Below, piece by piece: positions 1 to 9,509 of a stretch of 64,000 nucleotides of DNA. Below the pieces are notes generated by a model. It was not told the DNA's origin and made no database searches. It saw only the letters and a program-made list of their open reading frames with translations. The DNA is from Clostridiales bacterium Firm_04. Its GTDB lineage: Bacteria; Bacillota; Clostridia; Oscillospirales; Ruminococcaceae. Numbering within the stretch: position 1 is the stretch's first letter; each line of letters begins with the position of its first letter. The DNA is taken from positions 1-64,000 of the forward strand of contig LVAJ01000031.1 of assembly GCA_001603005.1 (NCBI GenBank), read 5' to 3'. The position numbers and the translations under genes are program-made.

Positions 1-60
1 ATGATCTCCTTTGCCTTTTTGTTCTATCATACCATATTTCTCTCTTTTTGTACACCTTTA

Positions 61-190
61 TTCTTCGTAAGCGATTGCCGTGAGCCCCCGCTGGCATATT
101 CCTCCGGGAGCCGGTTTCGCGGACTGTCCCCGCTTTCCGAGCACACGCCGCTAGACGCGGCTTCTCATAGGTTACTGCTCCCAGCGGATA
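61..190 (-). repeat. Dispersed repeat, module A, copy 1
   Basis: Read on the minus strand this matches segments near 32.14-32.42, 57.30-57.42 and 60.84-60.97 kb. Shared landmarks in order are GAGAAGCCGCG, GCGGCGTGT, a CCGGAGG block and a GCGGGGGCT block. It contains no supported gene. It abuts module B (next entry) in the same relative order as at 57 kb, so A and B probably form one composite element. Confidence 0.7.
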
Positions 191-610
191 AAGTGAATAG
201 TGAATGGTGAAGAATGAATCGTGAAAAGTGAATTGGGAAGCGCAGCGGGAGCATACGCAGGCGGATACGCACGGCGAAAGCGTTCAAGACAACTGCGCCT
301 CCAAAAAAACAAGCAGCGACAGTGGCGCGCACCAGAGGGGGAGAGAAATAAGGAAAGAGAGCGCGAGAGAAAACCTTAAGAGAGAGGGGGAGACCGGAGC
401 GGAGCGACGACTCCCCGCTCTCTTGGGTTGTCACCCCCGCCGCGGGGAGCCGAAACACACGAGGGGAACTGCGGCGAAACATGGGAGATAGGACGCAAGC
501 GGGGAGCCCTCGCGCCCCGCGCCCAGTCAAATGGAACGTCGGACAAAGGATAAAGAGAGGATGACGAAAGTGCGCTCTTACACCCGCGCCCAGTCAAGTC
601 ATGCGGACGG
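191..610 (+). repeat. Dispersed repeat, module B, copy 1
   Basis: Begins with short tandem GTGAAT-type units (about 198-232). A long block follows, with GGGAGCATACGCAGGCGG, GCGTTCAAGACAACTGCGCC, AACAAGCAGCGACAGTGGCG and ACCGGAGCG landmarks. It is closely matched at 55.78-56.12 kb in the same orientation and at 56.98-57.30 kb inverted. The end carries repeated CGCGCCCAGTCAA-like words. Short open frames across it are not conserved in reading frame between copies, so it is treated as non-coding. Confidence 0.75.
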
Positions 611-985
611 ATAAAAAACTGATATGCAAAAAAATTTGACGAACTGTTAGCGCGATGTGCAATTCGCCAATATGTAATTTTCAAGGTTCCAAGCGCGTTG
701 TGACTTCGGCTTACTCCGGTCGGACACCTCATTGCGCTGCCGATTCTGCCTACTGGACCGCATCGGCTGGCTCCGCACATTCTTTCCCGCGGATGCCCCC
801 GATGCATAGCGCCCTCTACTAATAGCGCTCAAATCGCCAAAATTTGCACGTTTCCGTGCAACTAGTACCGAATTGTAATCAAATCTTCATAAATAAGCTT
901 GGATTTAGCAAAATAAAACAAATCATGCACAAAATAATCATAATCGAAATGATAGGCAAAATGCGCCCCTTTTTTGCGACGCAAT
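611..985. other. Gene-free stretch, nothing recognised
   Basis: No ORF here has both a plausible start site and recognisable protein similarity. The part from about 660 to 840 is GC-rich and could be a decayed gene or element remnant; from about 840 to 960 it becomes markedly AT-rich. I see no RNA gene or promoter that can be tied to a neighbour. Confidence 0.4.
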
Positions 986-1025
986 CAAAAATCCGGCAGG
1001 CAGAATCGGACTTCTGCTGCCGGAT
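986..1025 (-). terminator. Rho-independent terminator of the sugar-transport operon
   Basis: On the minus strand ATCCGGCAG pairs with CTGCCGGAT, with an inner CAGAA/TTCTG pairing, and a TTTTGATT tail follows. It lies 34 bases after the last transporter gene. Confidence 0.75.
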
Positions 1026-1058
1026 CATTTTCTTTGAAATCTGCAATGGATGCTGCTG

Positions 1059-2126
1059 TCAGCCGACCAGTCCGGAACGCTCAATTCCCTCTGTAAAATA
1101 TTTTTGCAAACTTGCATAGAGGATGAGCAGCGGCGTGATCGAGATCAGACAGCCAGCTTCCAGCCAGACGATCTTCTCCCGCGCGCTGACGCTCGCATTC
1201 GCATTTTTGAAGATCACCACATTCAGCGTGGTGTCCAGATTTTTCAGCATCATCGAAATCGTCACGCGATTGGAAAAGAACGAACTTGCGACATAATAAT
1301 CATTCCAGTACCAGACGATCGAGAACAGGAACACCGTCAGGAACGACGAGCCTGCATTCGGGATCATCACGCGCAGAAACGTCTGAAACGGCCCGCAGCC
1401 GTCCAGATATGCCGCGTCCTCTAACTCTTTCGGGAGTCCGCGGAAAAACTGCCGGAATATGAAGATCATCAGTCCTGCACGGATGCCGTTTGCCGTCATC
1501 GCGGGCAGATACATGACCAGCGGATTGTCGATCAGATTGAACGCGCCGAACAGAAAATATCGGAACGTCATGTAAAGCGGGATCGAAACGATCTGCGACG
1601 GCACAAGGATCATCAGGATCACAATGCCGAACAGCAGCTTTTTGCCCTTGAACTGAAAGCGCGCAAAGCCGTAGCCCGTGACCGCGCAGGACGCGACCTG
1701 ACACAGCGAACAGCCGATATTGAGCAGAAGCGTGTTCAGCAGGGGATTGTTGCTGCTGCGCGTCAGTCCCATTGCCTGTATCGTTTCCTTCATGATGCGC
1801 AGCGTCGGGTGCCGCGGGATCCACACAATCGTCGGATCTGTCATGTCGATGCTGTCGCGGAAGCCGTAGCTCACCATGAACAGCAGCGGCGTCAGGATCA
1901 CGAAGCCGAGCCCGAACAGGATCAGAAACCGGAATACCGGCCAGCATTTTTCGTAAAGATGCCGGCGGCGCATGGCGGCGATCTCGGCGCGGTTCATGTG
2001 CTGCATGCGGATGCGCATTGCCTCTTTCTTCGTCAGACCGTTCCCGACCTCGTGCTCGGGATGCACGTCGGGGACGGCGGATGCGGGCAGTCCGGTTTCG
2101 GCGGGCTGATTTGTCATTTGTTCCAT
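1059..2126 (-). CDS. Sugar ABC transporter permease, MalG/UgpE type
   Basis: One of the two integral-membrane subunits of a CUT1-type carbohydrate ABC importer. The 355-residue protein has an unusually long charged cytoplasmic N-terminus of about 65 residues, then about six hydrophobic segments. The EAA loop that contacts the ATPase lies near residue 240 (EDAAYLDGCG followed by MIP). It is the last gene of the eight-gene operon, 15 bases after the MalF-type partner, with an AAAAGGGGG ribosome site before the ATG. This pair is the second permease pair in the operon and has no solute-binding gene of its own next to it. Membrane-subunit assignment is firm; the substrate is unknown. Related clusters in Paenibacillus and Ruminococcaceae also combine YIP1, DUF5696 and two permeases. 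Confidence 0.9.
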   Translation of the reverse strand: MEQMTNQPAETGLPASAVPDVHPEHEVGNGLTKKEAMRIRMQHMNRAEIAAMRRRHLYEKCWPVFRFLILFGLGFVILTPLLFMVSYGFRDSIDMTDPTIVWIPRHPTLRIMKETIQAMGLTRSSNNPLLNTLLLNIGCSLCQVASCAVTGYGFARFQFKGKKLLFGIVILMILVPSQIVSIPLYMTFRYFLFGAFNLIDNPLVMYLPAMTANGIRAGLMIFIFRQFFRGLPKELEDAAYLDGCGPFQTFLRVMIPNAGSSFLTVFLFSIVWYWNDYYVASSFFSNRVTISMMLKNLDTTLNVVIFKNANASVSAREKIVWLEAGCLISITPLLILYASLQKYFTEGIERSGLVG

Positions 2127-2141
2127 AACCGCACCCCCTTT

Positions 2142-3065
2142 TCACTCAACTTCATAGAAGATGAACCGGTTGATGATGACCGTGACAATGCCGACCACGA
2201 TCATCACGATGCCGAAATAACTCCATGTCATTGCTGCGGCATGCGCATATGCCATGTCAAGCTGCTGGGTATTGAGCACGCGCAGCATGACGGCGTTATC
2301 GGTTTTCGTGAACGAATCAATGATCGTATAAATAAAATTGGCAAGGATCATCGGGCTGACATAGGGCAATGTGATCTTCCAGAAATACTCCCAGCCGGTC
2401 GCGCCTTCCATTGCGGCGGCTTCCCGCGCGGACGGCGGGATGTTCTGGAGCGCTGCGAGGAAAATGAGGATCTGGATGCCGGAGCTCCAGACCAGCCCGA
2501 AAATGTTCGTTGTCACGGAATTGATGACCGTGCTGAGTGAACTGCTGATATTCATGACGCCGAGAAATTCGAGCAGCTGATCGACCATGTCGGTCTCAAA
2601 CAGCGTGGAAAACTGCTCGGCGCTGTCCGCTCCGGTCGCGGAAATATTGCCGCTGATGATGTTATAGACGGGACCGGTCGCGATGATGACCGGCAGAAAG
2701 AAGATCGCGCGGGCAAAGCCTCTGCCCTTGAATTTCTGATTCAGGATGACTGCGATGAACAGCGAGAAAATCAGGATCATCGGCGTTGTCAAAGCGGTAT
2801 CCTGCAAAACGCTGACGAGCGCACGCTTAAATTCGCGGTCGCCGGCGAAGGCAAAACGGAAGTTTTCAAGCCACTGCCAGCCGGAGAGCGGGAGCCACGC
2901 CTTCTGCATGCCGCCCACTTCCGGACGGAGCTGCTTGTTGTCCATGAAGCAGTAGCAGAGCGATTCCGCGAGCGGCTTGAGGAACCAGAGCACCGTGCCG
3001 ATCAGCCAGACCGAGATAAACCCGTAGCCGTAAAGGGATTTTCTGCGCTCATACGAGATTTTCAT
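2142..3065 (-). CDS. Sugar ABC transporter permease, MalF/UgpA type
   Basis: Membrane subunit partnering the MalG-type permease immediately downstream. The 307-residue protein has an N-terminal hydrophobic segment (about 13-35), a periplasm-equivalent loop, and the binding-protein-dependent transport core. The EAA loop lies near residues 213-233 (AREAAAMEGATG ... TLP). Its ATG overlaps the stop of the DUF5696 gene in an ATGA arrangement, which indicates translational coupling. The residues between the first and second membrane segments are longer than in a minimal permease, as usual for MalF-like subunits. Substrate cannot be inferred from the permease alone. Confidence 0.9.
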   Translation of the reverse strand: MKISYERRKSLYGYGFISVWLIGTVLWFLKPLAESLCYCFMDNKQLRPEVGGMQKAWLPLSGWQWLENFRFAFAGDREFKRALVSVLQDTALTTPMILIFSLFIAVILNQKFKGRGFARAIFFLPVIIATGPVYNIISGNISATGADSAEQFSTLFETDMVDQLLEFLGVMNISSSLSTVINSVTTNIFGLVWSSGIQILIFLAALQNIPPSAREAAAMEGATGWEYFWKITLPYVSPMILANFIYTIIDSFTKTDNAVMLRVLNTQQLDMAYAHAAAMTWSYFGIVMIVVGIVTVIINRFIFYEVE

Positions 3066-5422
3066 GAAAGCACCGCCGCTCCTTCCTTTACGTAGTCTTT
3101 CAGGTATCTGACCTTGCCGTTGACAGAAACGGAATACGCATCGAGATCGACGACTGTTTCGGTTCCGTTGGCATATTTTGTCGTGATAAGGCTGCCGTCT
3201 TCCTGATAGCTGATGATGTGCGAATCGCTGACGGCAGCGAGAATGTCGGCGGAGAAACGGTCATACTGCGCCGCCTGCTCCGTCCAGTAATCTGCATTTG
3301 CATAGAAATACACATCGAAATCGGTATCCGTCAGGTCGCTGGCATCCGCGGCGAGCAGATCGAACCGCAGATTGCTGCCTGCTGCGATCGCCCGCAGAAC
3401 CATGTGCTCCGCATCGGCGCTGCTGTTGACCGCTTTCGTCGTGTAGGGAATGACGCCGTGCAGCACAAGCTGGCAGAGCGGGATATCCCCGTCAAAGAGG
3501 TTGAAGCCGCTGGAACTGAGCGGCAGATCGGAGATCGTGTCGGTGTAGGGCAGCAGATAGGCGTTCGGATCGGCGGAGAGCACCGGTCCTGCCTCTTTTT
3601 GCAGCAGCTTCAGGCTTTCTGCAACGGACTGCGCCGCTTCGCCGCGGGAGACTGCCGAGCGCTTGCCGTAGTCGCCGTACAGCACAGAGGACATCGCGCC
3701 GATGCTGATGCTTTGCAGCCCGCGCTTTCTGCTGTTTGCCGCGAGCTTCTGATAGAGCGACGGAAATGCTGCCGGCGAAAGCAGCGACATCGTTTTCTTT
3801 TTGCCGTAGGGCACGCCGAATGCCGGCTCGAAATCTACGATGCGTGCAAAGGAGCCGGATACCCGCACTGCCGTATCGGTCAGCGCCCAGTAGCCGCCGC
3901 CGGAGTAAAATGCGGTGTTTTCGGCGACCGGATACCACGCGATGCTGTTCTGACCGAAGTAATCCGTCAGCTGCCGGAAGCCGTCCTTGCCGCCGAGGAT
4001 GCGCGCGGGCTTTGCCTTGCAGTCCACCTTGCCGCTGATGCCGGCGTTCGTCCAGCGGTGCAGCGCGATCTGCATGTTTCCGGCGCCTGCATCCAGCAGC
4101 CGCGCCGTGATCTGCTGCATGTCGGAAAAGGTCGTCGCGGCGGTTTTCAGGAAGACCGGAAATCCCAGCACGTTCCGCTGCTTCATGCAGCCGCCGTAGA
4201 GGTCGATCTGCATGACGGACGTATCGGGCTGCGCTTTGACCGGTACCTGCTGATCTTCCAGCAGATATTGCCGGTAGCGCGCTGCAATGTCCGTATAGTC
4301 CAGCTCTGCGCTGCCGTCTGCATTGACTGCGTCCGATGCCGTCAGCGGATAGTACCGCACGGAGATCGTCTGCGCGGGCAGATTTTTTTCGTAGACGTCG
4401 ATCTGCTCATTGCCGAGATTGAACTGGTCGCTGCTGCGAAGCAGAAATTTGAAATAACAATGATTATATTCGGTATTGGACTGCCCCGAACCGCTGACAT
4501 CTGCGCAGAGCAGGCAGTTTTCCGCGCCGGAATCCGCGACCGCAAGCATCGCGTTTTCGCCCTTGCAGATGCCGAACATCGGGAGCGGGATGCTCTCGGT
4601 GACCGGCGCCTTGATCTTCGGGACGGCGGTGATATCGCTGCCGTAGATCATCTGGCTGTACGGGTTTGCGGCGTATTTCTGATTGTTGAAGCGGATGATC
4701 GCGCCGGAGCCGTCCGGTATCACGAAATAACCGGATTCGCGGCTGTCCGCGGCGCCGAATGCGTTCAGGACGGCAAGCGCCTGCGCAAGCTGCGGCGCTT
4801 CATCGTCCGGACCGTGCTTTTCGGTGATCTGTGCAGTATCCGCGCGCACTTCGAGATAATCGTCATGCAGCAGATAGCTGACCGGCAGACGGATGCCGCA
4901 TTTGCGGAAGAAATATGACACATGGACGCCGTTTTCAACGGGTTCTATTGTAATGCCGGTTCTGTTCGTGTCACCGGAGTTGAAATCGGTTCTGGTGCGC
5001 TCGCTGATCTTTGCATCGGTCAGCACCATTGCAGAGGCGAGCCGGTTCCGGAGCACGGGCGTTGCAATGCGGTCGCCCTGCGCATTGATCGGGGATGACC
5101 ACCAGACAAAGCCGTTCCGCTTGTTGACCAGCGCGAACAGATCCTCCGGCTTTTCGTCGGCATCCTCGTCCAGCTGATCGGTATCCCAGATCCAGAGCGC
5201 GAGATTTTCGTTTTCCGCTGCGATTTTCATGCGGGCAAAGACGTCCGCTTCATCCCGCATCTCCCATTCCGGTGCATCGCTTACATCCGAAACTTCGGAT
5301 TCTGCCGCATCTTCCGGATCGGGCGCCGCAGACGCAGAAAAACAGGGGAGTGCGGCGCACAGCATGAGGACAGCCGCCAGCATGCAGGCGCGCAGTCTGA
5401 TTTGTTTCAGCAAGCTGTTCAC
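3062..5422 (-). CDS. Secreted DUF5696-type protein of a sugar ABC cluster
   Basis: A 786-residue exported protein. The N-terminus is basic, then hydrophobic (CMLAAVLMLCAALPC) with a probable cleavage after SASA, followed by an acidic linker. The body has features that remind me of DUF5696 proteins found beside YIP1 and carbohydrate permeases. The motif region with IAWYPVAENTAFYSGGGYW (roughly residues 500-520) could belong to a TIM-barrel-like fold, but that is inference. The open frame extends upstream into the YIP1 gene. I place the start at the GTG at 5422, five bases past the YIP1 stop; a TTG at 5413 has better spacing from the TAAGGA site and is a real alternative. A carbohydrate-binding or hydrolytic role on the cell surface is plausible but unproven. 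Confidence 0.75.
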   Translation of the reverse strand: MNSLLKQIRLRACMLAAVLMLCAALPCFSASAAPDPEDAAESEVSDVSDAPEWEMRDEADVFARMKIAAENENLALWIWDTDQLDEDADEKPEDLFALVNKRNGFVWWSSPINAQGDRIATPVLRNRLASAMVLTDAKISERTRTDFNSGDTNRTGITIEPVENGVHVSYFFRKCGIRLPVSYLLHDDYLEVRADTAQITEKHGPDDEAPQLAQALAVLNAFGAADSRESGYFVIPDGSGAIIRFNNQKYAANPYSQMIYGSDITAVPKIKAPVTESIPLPMFGICKGENAMLAVADSGAENCLLCADVSGSGQSNTEYNHCYFKFLLRSSDQFNLGNEQIDVYEKNLPAQTISVRYYPLTASDAVNADGSAELDYTDIAARYRQYLLEDQQVPVKAQPDTSVMQIDLYGGCMKQRNVLGFPVFLKTAATTFSDMQQITARLLDAGAGNMQIALHRWTNAGISGKVDCKAKPARILGGKDGFRQLTDYFGQNSIAWYPVAENTAFYSGGGYWALTDTAVRVSGSFARIVDFEPAFGVPYGKKKTMSLLSPAAFPSLYQKLAANSRKRGLQSISIGAMSSVLYGDYGKRSAVSRGEAAQSVAESLKLLQKEAGPVLSADPNAYLLPYTDTISDLPLSSSGFNLFDGDIPLCQLVLHGVIPYTTKAVNSSADAEHMVLRAIAAGSNLRFDLLAADASDLTDTDFDVYFYANADYWTEQAAQYDRFSADILAAVSDSHIISYQEDGSLITTKYANGTETVVDLDAYSVSVNGKVRYLKDYVKEGAAVLS

Positions 5423-5427
5423 CGTCC

Positions 5428-6057
5428 TTACACTTTGATGCGATACAGGATCTCTGTATACAGCGTATAGAAAAATACATAGACCTTCTGGAACAGGCTG
5501 AGCAGCAGCACCGCAAGAAACAGGATCACGAGCATTGCCGCGACCGTCAGCAGGATCGCCGCAAGCGTTTTCGTGACCGAATACTGATGCACTGCCTTGA
5601 TCGCCGAAAACAGCAGGATCCCTGTCCAGATCAGCCCGATATAATACACGGCAAAGAAGAATACCTGCTCCTCCTGCACGAGAATATGCGACAGGATTAC
5701 ATTGATGAAGGTCGAGACAACATAGGGGATCAGCGCGTAGGAGCTGTAAATGCAGATGCTGCGCATCGTGCCCTCGCCGTCCAGCAGCGTGCAGACTGCC
5801 CAGTTCCCGACAACCCATGCGAGAAAATAGACGACCGAGCGCATCAGATACGGCACGACCGAGAACAGCGCATCGGGCAGCGGACGGAACTGGAACCCGC
5901 ACCAGCGGTCAAATGCGATCATCGAGAAGAACAGCGCGATGATGATGATGACGGTGTATTTCAATGTGCCGCCCTTTTTCCAGCGGAGATCCTCAAAGCC
6001 CTCGAACGGGTGGAATACAACATGCCGCACCCACTGCGGCTGTGTCAGATCCATCAT
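5428..6057 (-). CDS. YIP1-family membrane protein
   Basis: About 209 residues with roughly five hydrophobic segments, consistent with the Yip1 domain family of small polytopic membrane proteins. The sequence near the N-terminus (HPFEGFEDLRW) is the cytoplasmic lead-in often seen in bacterial members of sugar-transport clusters. The start overlaps the stop of the NHL/TPR gene as ATGATGG, preceded by an AGGGGG ribosome site, so either of two adjacent ATG codons (6057 or 6054) may be used. Earlier in-frame ATG codons lie within the upstream gene and are rejected. Molecular function is unknown; the genomic linkage suggests a part in assembling or regulating the importer. Confidence 0.8.
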   Translation of the reverse strand: MMDLTQPQWVRHVVFHPFEGFEDLRWKKGGTLKYTVIIIIALFFSMIAFDRWCGFQFRPLPDALFSVVPYLMRSVVYFLAWVVGNWAVCTLLDGEGTMRSICIYSSYALIPYVVSTFINVILSHILVQEEQVFFFAVYYIGLIWTGILLFSAIKAVHQYSVTKTLAAILLTVAAMLVILFLAVLLLSLFQKVYVFFYTLYTEILYRIKV

Positions 6058-7577
6058 TCTGCTGCACCCCCTTTGCCGGATCCTTTCTGTCTGCGCCTGC
6101 GGTACCGCCGGAACAGCAGTCCTGCGGCGGTCAGGACGGCGATCCCAAGAAGAATGCCGTTCAGATGCGCGCGGAGCCACTCGGCGCGGTAGCGTTCAAA
6201 GGCGCGGTTGTAGCTGCGGGACGCATCCGCTTTTTTCGCGTAGTCCATCGAATCCTTGTATCTGCCCATGTTGTAATACGCGCTGGCTATGCCGAGATAG
6301 GCTCTGCGGTAATTGCCGTCGCGGCGGAGCACTTCCTCCCACGGCGCAAGCGCTTCCTCATAATAGCCGCCGTTATACAATGCGGTCGCTTCATGCACCG
6401 TTCTGCCGAAGGTCGTTTCCGCAAAGACCGTGACCGTGCCCTTTCCTGCATCGAGCACATAGATCTGCTCGCAGCGGTCGCCGGCAGTTTCGATCGCCGA
6501 GACATTGCCGGAAGCGGAGAAGGTGCCGGTCTGGTCGCCCGTGCCGCCCATGATAAAGAGCAGATTCGCTTCCTTGTCATACTGGAATACTCTGCCGGTC
6601 TTCTGGTCGAGGCAGTTGATCGAGCCATCTGCGCCGATATCGAGGTCGATGATCTTGGTCTTGTAGGATGTGCCGGAATACCATGCGGAAAAGAGGTCGC
6701 CCCATTTGTAATCCGACATGTAGCCGAACAGATTGTAGCCCTCCGGATTGACCTTTTTCACGGTATCGGTATCGGAGATCTCGGATGAGGTCGAGGTGAA
6801 AATGAAGCCCTTTTCGGTATCGAGATCGAAATTGTCAAATGCAGTCGGCGCCGTGCGGGTGCTGTGCCGCCGCTCCTCCTCGGACGCGATCGCGTTCCAG
6901 AAATGATCGGCGAGCACCTTCGCTGTCCGAGCTACCGCATTTGCGCCGTAATAGCCGATAAATTCGCCGTCGCTGCTGAACATCGCGGCGCCCTTTGTGG
7001 TATTGCTGAGGATGATGTAGATATTGCCGGCACGGTCGCAGAGAATTTTCTGCGGCAGGAAGGTCAGCTGCGCATCGTAGAGCGCGGAATCGGGCTTCGT
7101 GATCTCCTGCACCACGCTGCCGTCCTCTGTGCAGACCAGCGCGCGGCTGTTGTCGGTGTCGGCGATGTACAGCAGTCCGGTATCCGGCGAGCGGAACACG
7201 CCCTTCGGCGTTTTCAGCGTTGTGCTGCTGCCGTCCGGCATCGTGAACCGGTCGTAAACATGCAGAACACGCGAAAAATCGCGGTCAATCTTGAGGATGC
7301 GCTGATTGCCGGTGTCGGCAAGATAAAAGCAGCCGTCGGAATCGCGGAACAGATCCTGCGGATTGCTGAGCGCTGCCGTTCCGAGGTCGGTGCCGGAGAC
7401 TGTCCGTTCGGCAAGATACCCAGCCTGCGAGGGGATCGCTTCGCCGAGCCGGTTGTAATTGTAGACGTCGTAATGCTCATCTGCGCGGACGGAAAGCGAC
7501 AGTGCGGAAGCGGCTGCCGCAAACGAACAGAGAATCGCTGCACACTGTCTGCGCAGGAAATTGTGATGCTGTTTCAT
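6054..7577 (-). CDS. Exported, membrane-anchored NHL-repeat/TPR protein
   Basis: 507 residues. A signal peptide (about 1-32, ending SVRA) is followed by about five NHL-like beta-propeller blades; blades 1 and 2 show NPQDLF...YLADTGNQRILK and TPKGVF...YIADTDNSRAL. TPR-like helices lie at about 395-465 (YNGGYYEEALAPWEEVL and AYYNMGRYKDSMDYAKKA). A single transmembrane helix near 470-490 is followed by a stretch of arginines and a Gly-rich tail, which predicts the propeller outside and the tail inside. It sits between the first permease pair and the YIP1 gene. A propeller on the outer face could bind carbohydrate or other subunits; this is inference from architecture and operon position. Confidence 0.8.
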   Translation of the reverse strand: MKQHHNFLRRQCAAILCSFAAAASALSLSVRADEHYDVYNYNRLGEAIPSQAGYLAERTVSGTDLGTAALSNPQDLFRDSDGCFYLADTGNQRILKIDRDFSRVLHVYDRFTMPDGSSTTLKTPKGVFRSPDTGLLYIADTDNSRALVCTEDGSVVQEITKPDSALYDAQLTFLPQKILCDRAGNIYIILSNTTKGAAMFSSDGEFIGYYGANAVARTAKVLADHFWNAIASEEERRHSTRTAPTAFDNFDLDTEKGFIFTSTSSEISDTDTVKKVNPEGYNLFGYMSDYKWGDLFSAWYSGTSYKTKIIDLDIGADGSINCLDQKTGRVFQYDKEANLLFIMGGTGDQTGTFSASGNVSAIETAGDRCEQIYVLDAGKGTVTVFAETTFGRTVHEATALYNGGYYEEALAPWEEVLRRDGNYRRAYLGIASAYYNMGRYKDSMDYAKKADASRSYNRAFERYRAEWLRAHLNGILLGIAVLTAAGLLFRRYRRRRQKGSGKGGAAE

Positions 7578-7635
7578 GCCTTGCCGCTTCCTCCTTTCTT
7601 ACGGTTCGCCGCAGTGCTGCATGCGCGCTGCGGTC

Positions 7636-8514
7636 TTACTCCTTGATGCCGGAATGCGCCATGGTCTCCATGACCTGACTCTGTGCCAGAATGAAGAACA
7701 GCACCGGCGGGACAAACAGGATCACGGCGGCTGCCATCGTCACGCCCTGACGGGAAATGCCCGCGGCTGCTGCCTGCTGAATGACGGTCGGCAGCGTTTT
7801 CAGGGATTCGTCATAGACGAACGTGCCGCCCGTGATGTTCCATGCACCCTGAAACGCAAAGATCGCCATGGTCATGAGTGCCGGCTTCTGGTTCGGGATC
7901 ACGATGCGCCAGCAGATCGTGAACAGGCCGGCGCCGTCCACCTTTGCCGCTTCAATCATCGCATCGGGGACGGTGGACATCGACTGCCGCATCAGATACA
8001 GCCCCATCGTCGAGGCGGCGGCAGGCAGGATCAGCGCGGACATGTGATTGATCATGTGCAGCTTTGCCATGACCATGTACTGCATCAGATAGATGACATT
8101 GCTGTTGTAGAGCAGCGCCAGCACTATGACCGCATTGATGATCTTATTGCCGGGAAAATCGACCTTTGCCAGACAGAACGCCGCCATAGACGCGAACACA
8201 CATTGCAGCACCGTGACCGAGACCGTCACGAGAATGCTGTTCCAGACATAGCGCGAGAACGGCACCCACATCTGCCCGAGCACACGGTAGGTATCCTTGA
8301 AATGGTCAAGCGTCGGGTTCAGGGTATACCACTTCGGCGGGAAAATGAACATCTCATTGACCGGCTTGACCGAATTGACAAACATCAGCCAGATCGGCAG
8401 CACCATGAAGATGCCGAGGATCAGCAGGAACAGAAAGATCAGGACGGTGCCGCCGTGCTTTCTGCCGGCACGCCGGTTCGAGGCTTTCAGCTTGTCGGGA
8501 TTGACGTTTGACAT
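7636..8514 (-). CDS. Sugar ABC transporter permease, MalG type (first pair)
   Basis: 292 residues with a short Lys/Arg-rich N-terminus, about six membrane segments and an EAA loop near residue 200 (PDAMIEAAKVDGAG followed by RIVIP). It follows the MalF-type partner by 14 bases and is 58 bases ahead of the NHL/TPR gene. It is only distantly similar to the second MalG-type permease at the end of the operon, so the two pairs are not a recent tandem duplication. Subunit class is certain; substrate is not. Confidence 0.9.
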   Translation of the reverse strand: MSNVNPDKLKASNRRAGRKHGGTVLIFLFLLILGIFMVLPIWLMFVNSVKPVNEMFIFPPKWYTLNPTLDHFKDTYRVLGQMWVPFSRYVWNSILVTVSVTVLQCVFASMAAFCLAKVDFPGNKIINAVIVLALLYNSNVIYLMQYMVMAKLHMINHMSALILPAAASTMGLYLMRQSMSTVPDAMIEAAKVDGAGLFTICWRIVIPNQKPALMTMAIFAFQGAWNITGGTFVYDESLKTLPTVIQQAAAAGISRQGVTMAAAVILFVPPVLFFILAQSQVMETMAHSGIKE

Positions 8515-8528
8515 ATCGCTGCGCCCCC

Positions 8529-9509
8529 TTAGTCCATGTATTTGCCGAGCAGCCTGTTGATGAGCCGGTTCGCGCCGAACATGGCGAGGAACAGGATCAT
8601 GCAGATCGCAGAGGCATAGCCCATTTCATAGCGCACCCAGCCGTAATCGAAGGCGTGCGTCATGATCGTATGGGCGGCATAATCGGTGCTCGGAAATCCC
8701 ACCAGATTCCGCGCGACGATATCGGCGGTGAATGCGGAGACGATCTGCATGACCGCTGCGAACATCAGCGAGGGCCCCATGCCGGGGATCGTGATGTAGA
8801 TCAGCTCCTGCCAGCGGTTCCTGATGCCCTCGACCGCACCCGCTTCATACAGCACCGGATCAATGTTCTGGAAGCCTGCGCGCATCGCGAGGAATCCGGC
8901 GCCCATGCTCACCCAGAGCTGCACGATGATGACGACCGTGAGGATATACCGCGAATCGGTGAGCCACTGGATCGCCGTGTTCGTGATGCCGAGATTCAGC
9001 AGCGCAGAATTGGCAATGCCGTAGCTGTCGCCCGAAAAGATCAGCTGCCACACGGCATATACGCCCGACGCCATCGACGGCGCATAGAAGATCAGCGTGA
9101 AGATGACCTTCAGCGGGCGGCTCATCTCATTGATGAGCCATGCGAGCAGAAAGCTCAGGATATAGCTGATCGGGCCGGTGAATACCGCAAACACAAGCGT
9201 CACGCGGATCGACTTGATGAAAATGCTGTCGTTGAGGAACAGATTATAGAAATTGCTCAGCCCCACCCATTTCGGCGGGAATGTCGCCATGTCGAAATCG
9301 GTCAGTCCAACCGGCAGGGACATCAGCACGGGGATCACGGTGAAGACCGTAAAGAGCAGCATGAACGGGAGCATCATCAGATAGGCTTCGCGGTTCTGCC
9401 GGATGCGCCGCAGCGTCATCCTCCGCTGTTCTGTTTTCGACCGGACGCCGATCGTGCTTTGGTCACGCACGGGATGATCCAATGCGGGCACCTCCTTTTC
9501 TTTAATCAA
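8529..9509 (-). CDS. Sugar ABC transporter permease, MalF type (first pair)
   Basis: 326 residues. A basic cytoplasmic N-terminus of about 40 residues is followed by the first membrane segment (AYLMMLPFMLLFTVFTVIPV) and the transport core. The EAA loop lies near residue 230 (VLYEAGAVEGIRN ... ITIPG). The start overlaps the end of the solute-binding gene by 8 bases, so the two are translated as a unit. The pairing solute-binding protein, then MalF, then MalG, is the usual CUT1 order. Confidence 0.92.
   Translation of the reverse strand: MIKEKEVPALDHPVRDQSTIGVRSKTEQRRMTLRRIRQNREAYLMMLPFMLLFTVFTVIPVLMSLPVGLTDFDMATFPPKWVGLSNFYNLFLNDSIFIKSIRVTLVFAVFTGPISYILSFLLAWLINEMSRPLKVIFTLIFYAPSMASGVYAVWQLIFSGDSYGIANSALLNLGITNTAIQWLTDSRYILTVVIIVQLWVSMGAGFLAMRAGFQNIDPVLYEAGAVEGIRNRWQELIYITIPGMGPSLMFAAVMQIVSAFTADIVARNLVGFPSTDYAAHTIMTHAFDYGWVRYEMGYASAICMILFLAMFGANRLINRLLGKYMD

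Noticed and set aside
228-530. Short open frames inside module B, on both strands
   Set aside because: Not conserved in frame between repeat copies, and rich in Arg/Ser as expected of GC-rich non-coding DNA.
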